In this document: piece by piece, positions 44,512 through 51,341 of the stretch
How positions within the stretch are numbered: position 1 is the first letter of the stretch
Layout: every line of letters begins with the position of its first letter
DNA from: Bergeriella denitrificans NBRC 102155
Lineage (GTDB): Bacteria; Pseudomonadota; Gammaproteobacteria; Burkholderiales; Neisseriaceae
Assembly (NCBI RefSeq): GCF_001592185.1
Contig: NZ_BCWL01000003.1
Location: 1-56,590 of the forward strand
DNA length: 56,590 nt
Reading direction: 5' to 3'
The notes under the pieces: generated by a model
The model's input: the letters and a program-made list of their open reading frames with translations, nothing else
The model's database searches: none
Told to the model about the DNA's origin: nothing
Position numbers and translations under genes: made by a program

Positions 44512-44792
44512 TTGATGCCTCCCGCCCATGTGCGCCAGGCGGCGTTTTGCTGCTCAAGCGCCCCCACATAACGGCCAAACTCGGCCGCGTGCTCCAACAG
44601 CGCCTGCGGCGTGCCGCTTGCCGGCGGTGCGGGGCGCAACGGCGGCACCAGCAGCGCAGCGGGCAGCGGCGGCATCGCCGGAGTCTCAATCACTTTAATC
44701 GGAGTAGCCGAGGGATTTGCGGTAGAGCCGCAGGCTGTTGTCGCCAAGGCCGCCATAAGGCACAGCGCCGGCATTGTCTTGTTTGATCGCAT
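44508..44792 (-). CDS. Rz1-like outer-membrane spanin lipoprotein
   Basis: A 94-residue protein starting inside the Rz gene in another frame and running beyond it. The signal sequence ends AALATTAC, giving a lipidated Cys about residue 19. The mature part is Pro-rich (PPLPAALLVPPLRPAPPASG), typical of Rz1. With Rz it would fuse inner and outer membranes at lysis. Confidence 0.75.
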   Translation of the reverse strand: MRSNKTMPALCLMAALATTACGSTANPSATPIKVIETPAMPPLPAALLVPPLRPAPPASGTPQALLEHAAEFGRYVGALEQQNAAWRTWAGGIK

Positions 44793-45096
44793 TGGGGATT
44801 TCCTTTTTGTTTGCGGCCTCGGCTGCATCCAATTGCTGCAGCGCCGCCGCCAAATCCACGCTTTGCTTTTGGGCAAAGTCATACCATTTCTGCTTTTCGG
44901 CCGCCGCATCGGCGAGCTTGGCCGCGTAATCCTGCTCCACTGCCAAAGCGGCCGCGTGCATAACGGCCATTTGCTTTTCGGCTTCGGCCGCCGCCAGACG
45001 TTGGCCGTCATGGCGCCCGCCGAAATACACCGCCAACACCGCAGCCGCCACCAGCAGCACCCGCGCCAGCGGCTTAATCCAGTTAAGCGGCATCAT
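44695..45096 (-). CDS. Rz-like inner-membrane spanin
   Basis: A 133-residue protein with one N-terminal transmembrane segment (ARVLLVAAAVLAVYFGG) followed by a long periplasmic coiled coil (AEAEKQMAVMHAAALAVEQ). Tandem ATGs (45096, 45093) follow AAGGAG; the second has the better spacing. Rz1 is nested in its 3' half, a classic spanin layout. Confidence 0.8.
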   Translation of the reverse strand: MMPLNWIKPLARVLLVAAAVLAVYFGGRHDGQRLAAAEAEKQMAVMHAAALAVEQDYAAKLADAAAEKQKWYDFAQKQSVDLAAALQQLDAAEAANKKEIPNAIKQDNAGAVPYGGLGDNSLRLYRKSLGYSD

Positions 45097-45337
45097 CGCG
45101 CTCCTTGCCTTGCGCGATCTGCGCCACCTGCGGCACGGCGGCAATGCCGCGCTTGATCAGCGCATAGCCGCCCACCATCGCGCCATAAGCCCACCACAGC
45201 CATTCGGGCGCATCGCTCGTGCCGGCAAACTTAATCGTCATCGCCAACGCCGCCACATTGGCCCACAGCTTGGTGTGCGAAATTTGGCCGGTGGCGGGGT
45301 TGGACACCAGCCCCGAGAGCCATTTAATCAGTTTCAT
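45083..45337 (-). CDS. Holin candidate (DUF2644-like small membrane protein)
   Basis: An 84-residue protein with two hydrophobic segments (LWANVAALAMTIKFAG and EWLWWAYGAMVGGYALI) and a charged C-terminus. It resembles DUF2644 (HI1414-like) proteins found next to Mu-like endolysins. It overlaps Rz at its 3' end. Holin function is inferred from topology and place. Confidence 0.65.
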   Translation of the reverse strand: MKLIKWLSGLVSNPATGQISHTKLWANVAALAMTIKFAGTSDAPEWLWWAYGAMVGGYALIKRGIAAVPQVAQIAQGKERDDAA

Positions 45338-45507
45338 TTTTTTGCCTTTCGCTTTTTAGCCGCACGTTTGGCGGCCGCCACCCCTGATTTGCGGCTGACG
45401 GCCGGAAAGCCCGCAGCGCATAACTTGTCTGCCACCTGCCAGCGCACCGACAAATCGCGCAACGCCACCGTCAGCGCGGCAGCGGCAATCACTTTAGGCA
45501 ATCCCAT
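45334..45507 (-). CDS. Very small basic protein in the lysis cassette
   Basis: A 57-residue protein: a hydrophobic N-terminus (VIAAAALTVAL) and a strongly basic tail (AAKRAAKKRKAKK). GGAGG lies eight bases before the ATG. It overlaps the endolysin by 14 bases and the holin candidate by four. It may be a second small lysis regulator; unproven. Confidence 0.55.
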   Translation of the reverse strand: MGLPKVIAAAALTVALRDLSVRWQVADKLCAAGFPAVSRKSGVAAAKRAAKKRKAKK

Positions 45508-46132
45508 TGGCCGCACCTCCCGTCAAACCGTGCAACCGCGCCACATAAGAGCGTGCGCCGGCCACTTGCTGGGCGCCAAACTGCTTATTGCTCTGCACAA
45601 AGCGCTCAATGCTCTCGGCCACATCCAGCGCGCGCGGATGCCCCGTATCCACCGCCGCATAGCACAAATTGTGCGCCACGCGACGCAGCCAGCCGCGCCC
45701 GAAGGTGGGGTAGGTGGAGAGCTTGGTATAAAACACCAGCCGCTCGGCCAAAAAGCGGTACACCACATCCGCCGCATCGGCCTTGGCCAAAGCCGCCAGC
45801 GTCACCGGGCCGACACGGCCGTCATCGGCCACATCCAGCGCGCGCTGCAAAAAGCGGGCGGCATTGCCCCAGCCGTGGTTGACCGCCGCATCAAACACCT
45901 GATAGGCCACCGCCGGCGGCATCTTGTCCAAGCCGTAGCGCAGCCAAAACGCCCGACGATAAATCGCCACCGCCTGCACACGCGTCATCTCGCGCATCGC
46001 GCCCGTGTAGCCGTTGGCCTGCGCCGTGCGGCGCGTGATGCCCCAATTGGTCTCGCCGCCCGGGTCGCGCGGGTGGTTGACATAGCCACCCTCGTGCGCC
46101 AAAACGCGGTCGATAAATTGCTCAAAACTCAT
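45494..46132 (-). CDS. Endolysin, glycoside hydrolase family 108 muramidase
   Basis: A 212-residue protein with the GH108 signature EGGYVNHPRDPGGETNWGIT (catalytic Glu14) and a PG-binding_3-type C-terminal domain (WLRRVAHNLCYAAVDTG region). It cleaves peptidoglycan glycan strands. It lacks a signal peptide, so it needs a holin for release. It is the first gene of the late region after the Mor gene. Confidence 0.93.
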   Translation of the reverse strand: MSFEQFIDRVLAHEGGYVNHPRDPGGETNWGITRRTAQANGYTGAMREMTRVQAVAIYRRAFWLRYGLDKMPPAVAYQVFDAAVNHGWGNAARFLQRALDVADDGRVGPVTLAALAKADAADVVYRFLAERLVFYTKLSTYPTFGRGWLRRVAHNLCYAAVDTGHPRALDVAESIERFVQSNKQFGAQQVAGARSYVARLHGLTGGAANGIA

Positions 46133-46179
46133 ATTTGCCCCGTGTCACGTCAATCCAGATACACCTTAAACAGGCTTTA

Positions 46180-46185
46180 ATTGTA
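46180..46185 (-). promoter_or_regulatory. Candidate -10 of the lysis/late promoter
   Basis: TACAAT lies on the minus strand 48 bases before the endolysin start, with no matching -35 upstream. A good -10 without -35 is what activator-dependent Mu middle and late promoters show. The Mor-type gene is just upstream. Confidence 0.4.
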
Positions 46186-46250
46186 TTTTTTCCGCGCCGC
46201 AGCAAGGCAGTGGACGGGTTTCAGCCCCTGCAGGCCGTCTGAAACAGGCG

Positions 46251-46275
46251 CAAAAAAACCGCCCGGATCGGGCGG
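46251..46275 (-). terminator. Terminator after the Mor gene
   Basis: Minus strand: CCGCCC, short loop, GGGCGG followed by seven T, directly after the mor stop codon. Confidence 0.85.
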
Positions 46276-46289
46276 CAAGTCTGGAGGCG

Positions 46290-46718
46290 TCAGAATAATG
46301 TGCGCTGCTGCGTCACAGGCTCGGTTTTGCTGCGCAAAATCGTATAAGCCGTGCGGTCGGATATCTTATAGCGAGGGCAAAGCCGGCTGATCGCCATCAC
46401 GCCGCTCAAACCCTGTTTTTCGGTTAAATCCAGATACTCGGCCTTAAACTGCTCATTGCGCAAAGCGCGCAACGCCTTGTCGCAGCGCGGCAGATACAGC
46501 TCCTCGCCGCCGTACACCCGCAGCAGATCATAAGTTTTGGCCTCGCCGATCACCGAAAACAGCAGGCGCAAACGCGGCGTATCCCGCACCCCGCGCCCAA
46601 ACTTAAACCGGCAGCCGCCGATTGCGGCCACCAAATCGGCGGTGGCCTCCAGGCCGATCACCGCCACAATATCCGCCACCGACTCAGGCAGCAGATGTTC
46701 CGCGCGTCCGATCTCCAT
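46290..46718 (-). CDS. mor: Mor-family transcription activator
   Basis: A 142-residue protein. The N-terminal dimerisation region (LLPESVADIVAVIGLEATADLV) and the Cys/Arg-rich centre (YLPRCDKALRALRN) lead to a C-terminal HTH (YKISDRTAYTILRSK). The length is close to Mu Mor and C. Only one Mor/C-type gene is present, so it may drive both middle and late promoters. GGGAGGAG precedes the ATG at 46718. Confidence 0.87.
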   Translation of the reverse strand: MEIGRAEHLLPESVADIVAVIGLEATADLVAAIGGCRFKFGRGVRDTPRLRLLFSVIGEAKTYDLLRVYGGEELYLPRCDKALRALRNEQFKAEYLDLTEKQGLSGVMAISRLCPRYKISDRTAYTILRSKTEPVTQQRTLF

Positions 46719-47139
46719 CGCCGTCTCCTCCCTTGTTTTTACGCTTGCGGTTGGCCGCAATCTGCAAAGCCGCCGCCACCTTATGCAGGCGCTCGTTATC
46801 CAAATACTCGACCCGCTCCACCCCGAACATCCGCTTGGCCGTGCCGTTGGCATAAGCCCAAGTCCAGCCGTTATCCAGCAACAGCGCCTCGATCTTACCC
46901 ATCAGCGGCTTGGCCGCCACACGGCGCAGCGGCCGACGGCCTGCCGATTGCGAGGCAAACCCCAGCCGCCCCAGCTCGCGCAACACCCGCTCCAACTCAC
47001 CCTCGCTCAACAGCGCACAACTGCTTTTACCGGTCACGCGCAGCAGCATGGCGCGGTAGTCCTGCTCGGCCATGGCCAGCTCTTTCTGGCCGATCTTGAT
47101 TTTGGCGATCATTTTTTTGCGGGTGTCCGACGGTTTCAT
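46684..47139 (-). CDS. gemA: GemA-like regulator (Mu gp16, DUF1018)
   Basis: A 151-residue protein with KIKIGQKELAMAEQDYRAML at the start and KIEALLLDNGWTWAYANGTAKR, the conserved DUF1018 block. In Mu this early gene affects host gene expression and replication control. It overlaps mor by 35 bases. Confidence 0.85.
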   Translation of the reverse strand: MKPSDTRKKMIAKIKIGQKELAMAEQDYRAMLLRVTGKSSCALLSEGELERVLRELGRLGFASQSAGRRPLRRVAAKPLMGKIEALLLDNGWTWAYANGTAKRMFGVERVEYLDNERLHKVAAALQIAANRKRKNKGGDGDGDRTRGTSAA

Positions 47140-47224
47140 TTTGCTGTTTATTTAATTTATATCAATAGCCTAAATGATATTTCGGCTTAAAAAACTGTCA
47201 AACACTTTACAAAAGATAACAAAA

Positions 47225-47255
47225 AGGCCGTCTGAAAATTCAGACGGCCTTCGGA
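47225..47255. terminator. DUS-pair terminator upstream of gemA
   Basis: AAGGCCGTCTGAA and its inverse with almost no loop, between the 81-residue gene and gemA. It separates early from middle transcription. The 128-base gap also holds an AT-rich stretch (47150-47220) suited to a middle promoter. Confidence 0.75.
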
Positions 47256-47267
47256 CATCAGAGAGAA

Positions 47268-47513
47268 CTAAGCGGCCTTTGCCGATCCGCCTGTCTGCCC
47301 GGGCCGGCAATGGGCTTCGCAGGCAGCGGTATACATGGCGCCGTACAAATGTTCGAGATGCTGGCAGGCAGTTTCGGTAAGTGCTGCCAAACCGCCCTGA
47401 ATAAGGTCCAAATCAGCGCCGGTACCGGCCAGATAATTCAGCGTAAAGTAGGCAATATCCAGATGTTTCAGATCGTCGTCGCTGAAAGTCAGGGTATAGG
47501 TTTGCTGTGCCAT
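47268..47513 (-). CDS. Small acidic protein downstream of antA
   Basis: An 81-residue protein (YTLTFSDDDLKHLDIAYFTL; ETACQHLEHLYGAMYTA) with two predicted helices and a Gly/Ser-rich end. It begins three bases after the antA stop, so the two are co-translated. Not recognised; it may work with the antirepressor. Confidence 0.6.
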   Translation of the reverse strand: MAQQTYTLTFSDDDLKHLDIAYFTLNYLAGTGADLDLIQGGLAALTETACQHLEHLYGAMYTAACEAHCRPGQTGGSAKAA

Positions 47514-47516
47514 GAT

Positions 47517-48116
47517 TCAGCCCTCCAAAGACAACGATTGTTGGGCATAACGGCCGATTTGCGGATTGGCCTGATACTGCACAAAGCCCAAATCATTCAG
47601 CTTTTTCAGGCGGTAGGACACCGCGCCGGGGTTTAAGTCCAACAGTTTGCCGATTTCGGTCAGGTTCAGACCCATATTGCGGTAGCGCAGCAGACTGAGC
47701 ATTTCAGGCGCGGCTTGGAAATAGGCGTCTTCGAGCGCGTCAATCCGCCACAGCACGGCATCGGGAATGGCTTTGGCCTGTTTTTCCATTTCGATAAAGT
47801 AACGGCGAGCTTGGCGGCCTTTGTCGTTGCGTTCGACCATGCAGAGCTCTTTTGCCATGTCGAGGGAGATCAGATAGTCAATGCGGTTATGCCCGCCGAA
47901 AAATCCCCTAAGTCTTTGATTTTCTCCGCTGCTCAAATTTGAGCAGCAAGAAAAATCTACATTTTCGACAAATCCATAATCAGCAATCCGACGTTTAATC
48001 CAGTCTTTAAACTGGGTTTCTACACCTAAAAAATCATGCAATTCGCGTGCATCAACAAGCGCTTGAGTTTGACCGTCAAGTTGACCGGAAACAGTAGGGA
48101 TTAATTGGGAGTTCAT
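47517..48116 (-). CDS. AntA/AntB-type antirepressor with C-terminal winged helix
   Basis: A 199-residue protein. The N-terminal half is the AntA domain (VDARELHDFLGVETQFKDWI, then YLISLDMAKELCMVER and ARRYFIEME). The C-terminal half is a MarR/ArsR-like HTH (LNLTEIGKLLDLNPGAVSYRL). Antirepressors of this class inactivate phage repressors. Its neighbours are early genes. A 248-base structured leader precedes it. Confidence 0.85.
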   Translation of the reverse strand: MNSQLIPTVSGQLDGQTQALVDARELHDFLGVETQFKDWIKRRIADYGFVENVDFSCCSNLSSGENQRLRGFFGGHNRIDYLISLDMAKELCMVERNDKGRQARRYFIEMEKQAKAIPDAVLWRIDALEDAYFQAAPEMLSLLRYRNMGLNLTEIGKLLDLNPGAVSYRLKKLNDLGFVQYQANPQIGRYAQQSLSLEG

Positions 48117-48364
48117 TACAGTATCCTTTTTGATAGGAAATTTGAGAATTGCCCGAAAAGGGCGGCCGGGTGCTCAAAACCGTACTGTAAGCGGCGGAGT
48201 TATTCCCTGCAGGGCAGGTATTGTATTCCTCGCACGCCCGGCCATAGGCTGGGATACAGAAGGCCTTAATCAGGCCATCTGTAATTGATAGGCGTAAAAA
48301 ATGCGCACTATCGGGGCGTTATATCCGTACAGTAATCAAGGTGTTTTGAGCACCTTTTTTTACT
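48117..48364 (-). promoter_or_regulatory. Structured leader region of antA
   Basis: A 12-bp long-range inverted repeat (GGTGCTCAAAAC with GTTTTGAGCACC) spans most of the region, with hairpins inside (GCCCGAAAAGGGC; TGCCCTGCAGGG) and repeated ACAGTA/TACTGT motifs at 48118, 48181 and 48330. It looks like a folded leader or an operator array controlling antA. An open frame without a normal start also runs through it into antA in another phase. Confidence 0.45.
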
Positions 48365-49090
48365 TTACGGCAAAATCCCGAGATTGGCAAGCGCTTCGGT
48401 ATCCTGCTGTTTGCACAGCAGCCGGAACTCCTGCAAAGGCTGCCGGTAAACCGTCTCTGCGCTAAGCGCCTGCTCGAAAAGCTCTTCCATCTTCGTATCC
48501 GCTTTGTTTTTGGCGGCTTGGGTTTTATAGCTTTCCTTTTTGTCCTGCAAAGCGGCAATCTGAACTAAGAAACCATGGGTATGCAATATCTTAAACACAT
48601 AGTCATCCACAACAGGATAGCCTAGACTTTCAGAGTACTGTTGGATCACATTGATGCGCGACTCTATCGTTTTGGCATTTTTGCTTTCCAAAATGATTTT
48701 TACCGACTCCCAAATCACTTGTTGTGTCCGGGTATCCGGATCCATCCGGTAATTGCCGGAAAAAATATTCAAAAGACCCAACACTTCATGATAAAGCGCT
48801 TGCCTCACTTCCAGATAGCCGCTCAGTGTTTCGCATTTCTGCGCGCACTCAGCAGCCGTGCGCTCTTTCTGCTCTTGCTTTGACTGCCTGATTGCATTGG
48901 CTTTGGCATGCAAATCAGCCTGCCATGCGGCAATCTCCGCTTGCTTGCGCTGCTGCTCTGCTTGCTTGCACTGCTCTGTTTGCGGTTTCGCTTTTCGATG
49001 TTTCCGATACGCGCTTAGCCACTCGAAGCATTTCACCAACAACATCAGCAGCACACCTAAAAGCATAAACAGCCCTTGAATCGCTTTCAT
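48365..49090 (-). CDS. Membrane-anchored coiled-coil protein of unknown function
   Basis: A 241-residue protein: an N-terminal transmembrane segment (LFMLLGVLLMLLVKCFEWL), a long Gln/Lys/Ala-rich coiled coil (about residues 35-90, EQCKQAEQQRKQAEIAAWQ), then a helical cytoplasmic domain (QVIWESVKIILESKNAKTI). Lower GC than the early genes around it. AGAAGG precedes the ATG at 49090. It sits where Mu-like phages carry variable early genes and could be an exclusion or host-takeover factor; I do not recognise it. Confidence 0.65.
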   Translation of the reverse strand: MKAIQGLFMLLGVLLMLLVKCFEWLSAYRKHRKAKPQTEQCKQAEQQRKQAEIAAWQADLHAKANAIRQSKQEQKERTAAECAQKCETLSGYLEVRQALYHEVLGLLNIFSGNYRMDPDTRTQQVIWESVKIILESKNAKTIESRINVIQQYSESLGYPVVDDYVFKILHTHGFLVQIAALQDKKESYKTQAAKNKADTKMEELFEQALSAETVYRQPLQEFRLLCKQQDTEALANLGILP

Positions 49091-49198
49091 GACCTTCTCC
49101 AATTCACGCAAATGTCATTCAAGGCATTCATTATAGGGCAAAACGCCAAACTGAAGCGGGCTGCGTACAATCCGCTTGGATTTGGGGTTTCAGGCGGT

Positions 49199-49264
49199 GT
49201 AGGTCGGGCATTGATGCCCGACAGAATTGCGGTGTGTTGCGTCGGGCATCAATGCCCGACCTAC
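49199..49264. repeat. Perfect 24-bp inverted repeat, each arm itself palindromic
   Basis: Arms 49199-49222 and 49241-49264 are exact inverse copies, each containing GTCGGGCAT, two bases, ATGCCCGAC. It lies between gam and the coiled-coil gene. It resembles dispersed host repeats rather than phage sequence and may also end transcription. Confidence 0.65.
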
Positions 49265-49276
49265 GACTATTGGATG

Positions 49277-49810
49277 TCAGACACCTGCCAATTCCTGCTC
49301 CGTCGGCTCGATCACAAAATCCTCCACCCCCGACACAATCTTAATCCCCGGCACTTGGCCGTCGGCAAAGCGCTCTTTTTGATTGAGGATCGCGTCTTTA
49401 TCGATCTCGTGCTTGGTGCGCACAAACTGGGCGTAGGCGGTCTTGTCTTTCAGCCAGGCCAGCACGGCGGCCACGCCGGTAACCTTAACGCTCGGCGGGC
49501 GGATACGCCATTTAACCAGCCCCGTCACAAAATCCACCGTTTTGGTCTTGCCTTGTTCGGTCAGCTCGTCTTTATGCGCCTCGCAATAGGCAGCCACGCT
49601 CTCCGATAAGGCCAGGATTTCTTGGCAGTACGGCGCGGCCAGCGCGGCATACTCTTCTTCGATGGCGGCTTTTTTATCGCCTGCCTCGGTTTCCAGGCGT
49701 TTGACTTCGCGCTGCAAGTCGCCAATTCGGCGGATATGCGCGGTCACTTCGGCGCGGTCTTGGGCAGCGGCAATCGCCGGCTGTTTAATGCGGGTTTTGG
49801 TTTTAGCCAT
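49277..49810 (-). CDS. gam: Gam-type host-nuclease inhibitor
   Basis: A 177-residue Mu Gam homologue (related to bacterial Ku), which binds DNA ends and protects them from exonucleases. The heptad-rich helix (IGDLQREVKRLETEAGDKK) and the block VKWRIRPPSVKVTGVAAVLAW are characteristic. Confidence 0.92.
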   Translation of the reverse strand: MAKTKTRIKQPAIAAAQDRAEVTAHIRRIGDLQREVKRLETEAGDKKAAIEEEYAALAAPYCQEILALSESVAAYCEAHKDELTEQGKTKTVDFVTGLVKWRIRPPSVKVTGVAAVLAWLKDKTAYAQFVRTKHEIDKDAILNQKERFADGQVPGIKIVSGVEDFVIEPTEQELAGV

Positions 49811-50204
49811 TTTGATTTTCCTTTTGGTCGGGTTGATGGATTCTTTTCGCCGCCAGCACTTGGCGGCATTGTCGGATGACTTCGGCAGCGGCTTCGCGCT
49901 GCGCTGCTGTGGGGTGGTAGTGATGCGCCAACTGCACCGGCGGCGGGCGCGGAGGCAGCCGCTCCAGCAAATCGGCGGGCGCCGGCCACCAAGTCATTTC
50001 GGCGGCCATCTGCCTAAAGGCCGTCTGAAAACGCCCCTGATCGGCCGCCTCATCCCACGCTCGGCCATGGCTCAAGGCCATTTCCCAGGCAGTGGCCGTC
50101 GCCGCCACCGTATCGGCCGCCGGCGCGCCGCTTAAGCGCAGCGCCAGCATCAACTGCAGGCCGTCCAGCAGCTCGTTGTAAAGCGGGGCAGGCAGTTTGC
50201 TCAT
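49803..50204 (-). CDS. Early protein of unknown function upstream of gam
   Basis: A 133-residue protein with MSKLPAPLYNELLDGLQLML, a Trp-rich middle (MAAEMTWWPAPADLL) and a charged helical C-terminus. It overlaps gam by 8 bases and the next gene by four. Real by position and codon use; no function recognised. Confidence 0.65.
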   Translation of the reverse strand: MSKLPAPLYNELLDGLQLMLALRLSGAPAADTVAATATAWEMALSHGRAWDEAADQGRFQTAFRQMAAEMTWWPAPADLLERLPPRPPPVQLAHHYHPTAAQREAAAEVIRQCRQVLAAKRIHQPDQKENQNG

Positions 50205-50674
50205 CGTCTCAACTCCTCAAGTTTGGCGGCGGAGCGCAGCGTCTGGCTGGGCTTGGCCGCCTTGTCCTGCAATCGGTTTGCCGGTTCCGGCAAAGCCTTT
50301 TCCGGCCGCCATTGGCTGATAATCTCGTAGAGATAGCCGTGCGATTTAAGCGGCAGTTTCAGACGGCCTGTATCACGCGCCTCAAGCGCCGCTCGAAAAC
50401 CATGCTGCCAAGCCTCGGGCGGTGCGGAGCAGACCACGCCGTCACGGCAGATCTCGCCGGCGCGGATCGCCGGCACAATCTCGGCCAGCAGCTTGGCGGC
50501 GCGGGCAAACGAGAGCTGGCTTTTGGCCGGACGAAACAGCCCCAGATAGCGCAGCGCCAGCGCGCCCAAATCGCTTAAATCGGCCAGCAGCCGCAGCAGC
50601 TCGGCAGATTCGGCATTGGCCAGCAGGCTGTCTAAACTGTTGATTGCACCGCAGTTAGGGCATTTGGTGTTCAT
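50201..50674 (-). CDS. Early protein with N-terminal CxxC motif
   Basis: A 157-residue protein starting MNTKCPNCGAINSLDS. There is only one CxxC pair, so zinc binding would need a partner or other ligands. The middle is Leu-rich and helical (LLRLLADLSDLGALALRYL). The C-terminus YLYEIISQWRP is typical of small Mu-like early proteins. GGAG precedes the ATG at 50674. A DUS is embedded at about 50360. Confidence 0.65.
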   Translation of the reverse strand: MNTKCPNCGAINSLDSLLANAESAELLRLLADLSDLGALALRYLGLFRPAKSQLSFARAAKLLAEIVPAIRAGEICRDGVVCSAPPEAWQHGFRAALEARDTGRLKLPLKSHGYLYEIISQWRPEKALPEPANRLQDKAAKPSQTLRSAAKLEELRR

Positions 50675-50837
50675 CTCGCGCTCCAATCATCCGCCCATCC
50701 CCCATCGTGATGGCGCCTTTTCCAAACCGTTGCTGTATCGCTCTTACCGCCGCCCGCCGTCGCTGCAGGCGGTTCATCCAATGTGTGGCATTGCGCCGCT
50801 GCCAGCAGGCCGTCTGCCTGCGCCTAATCGTTTGCAT
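50655..50837 (-). CDS. Small basic early protein
   Basis: A 60-residue Arg-rich frame (RLQRRRAAVRAIQQRFGKG) that fills the gap between its neighbours and overlaps each by a few bases, as the other early genes do. No recognisable family. It may be real; the alternative is a 150-base untranslated gap. Confidence 0.45.
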   Translation of the reverse strand: MQTIRRRQTACWQRRNATHWMNRLQRRRAAVRAIQQRFGKGAITMGDGRMIGARDEHQMP

Positions 50838-51063
50838 GGCTCCTCCAGTATTGGTTTTTCAGGATTTCCGGCATCGGCGGCCAGTCGTCTTTAGCCAGCG
50901 CATAGCTGGGCTGCCTGACCTTATCCATCTCTTTTTTCGCCCGGGTTCGGCACTCGCCGCACACATCGCGCACTTGGCCGTCCACCAAAAAGCTCCCCAG
51001 CCCGCGCAACTCGCCGCATTGCACACAGCACTTCGCGCTGCCTAAAAGATTACTCAGGCTCAT
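50824..51063 (-). CDS. Small zinc-ribbon early protein
   Basis: A 79-residue protein with CVQCG and CGECR separated by 18 residues, a four-Cys zinc ribbon, then a basic helix (RAKKEMDKVRQ). The start MSLSNLLG at 51063 follows GGGGTGG. Overlaps the upstream gene by 14 bases. Probably nucleic-acid binding. Confidence 0.65.
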   Translation of the reverse strand: MSLSNLLGSAKCCVQCGELRGLGSFLVDGQVRDVCGECRTRAKKEMDKVRQPSYALAKDDWPPMPEILKNQYWRSHAND

Positions 51064-51277
51064 ACACCACCCCGCGCATACGCTCATCGTCGCTCATCGC
51101 GCCGTATGCCTTGCGCCAAGCGGCATCGGCTTGAGCCGCATCGTCTGCCGCCGGCCGCATCGACACGGCCACCGCCGCCACCGGCTGCGGCTCGCAGGCC
51201 GTCTGAAACAGCGCTACCGCCAACACCGCCAACAGCGCGCCCGCCCAATGCCAGGCTTTCTCAATCAGCATTTCCAT
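51050..51277 (-). CDS. Small membrane or lipoprotein-like early protein
   Basis: A 75-residue protein with one hydrophobic segment (WAGALLAVLAVALFQTAC) ending in a Cys that could be lipidated, though the lipobox is weak. An acidic C-terminal region contains KAYGAMSDDERM. AAGGA precedes the ATG. Directly downstream of the B-type ATPase gene. A DUS lies inside at about 51203. Confidence 0.6.
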   Translation of the reverse strand: MEMLIEKAWHWAGALLAVLAVALFQTACEPQPVAAVAVSMRPAADDAAQADAAWRKAYGAMSDDERMRGVVYEPE

Positions 51278-51341
51278 TTTGCAATTCCTTATATTTCAAT
51301 AGCTTATAATTTTCAAAAGGCAAAAAAATATAAGCCGGCCA

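Noticed and set aside
45110-46180. 356-codon plus-strand frame opposite the endolysin and holin genes
   Set aside because: Arg/His/Ala-rich antisense shadow; the lysis genes on the minus strand explain the region.
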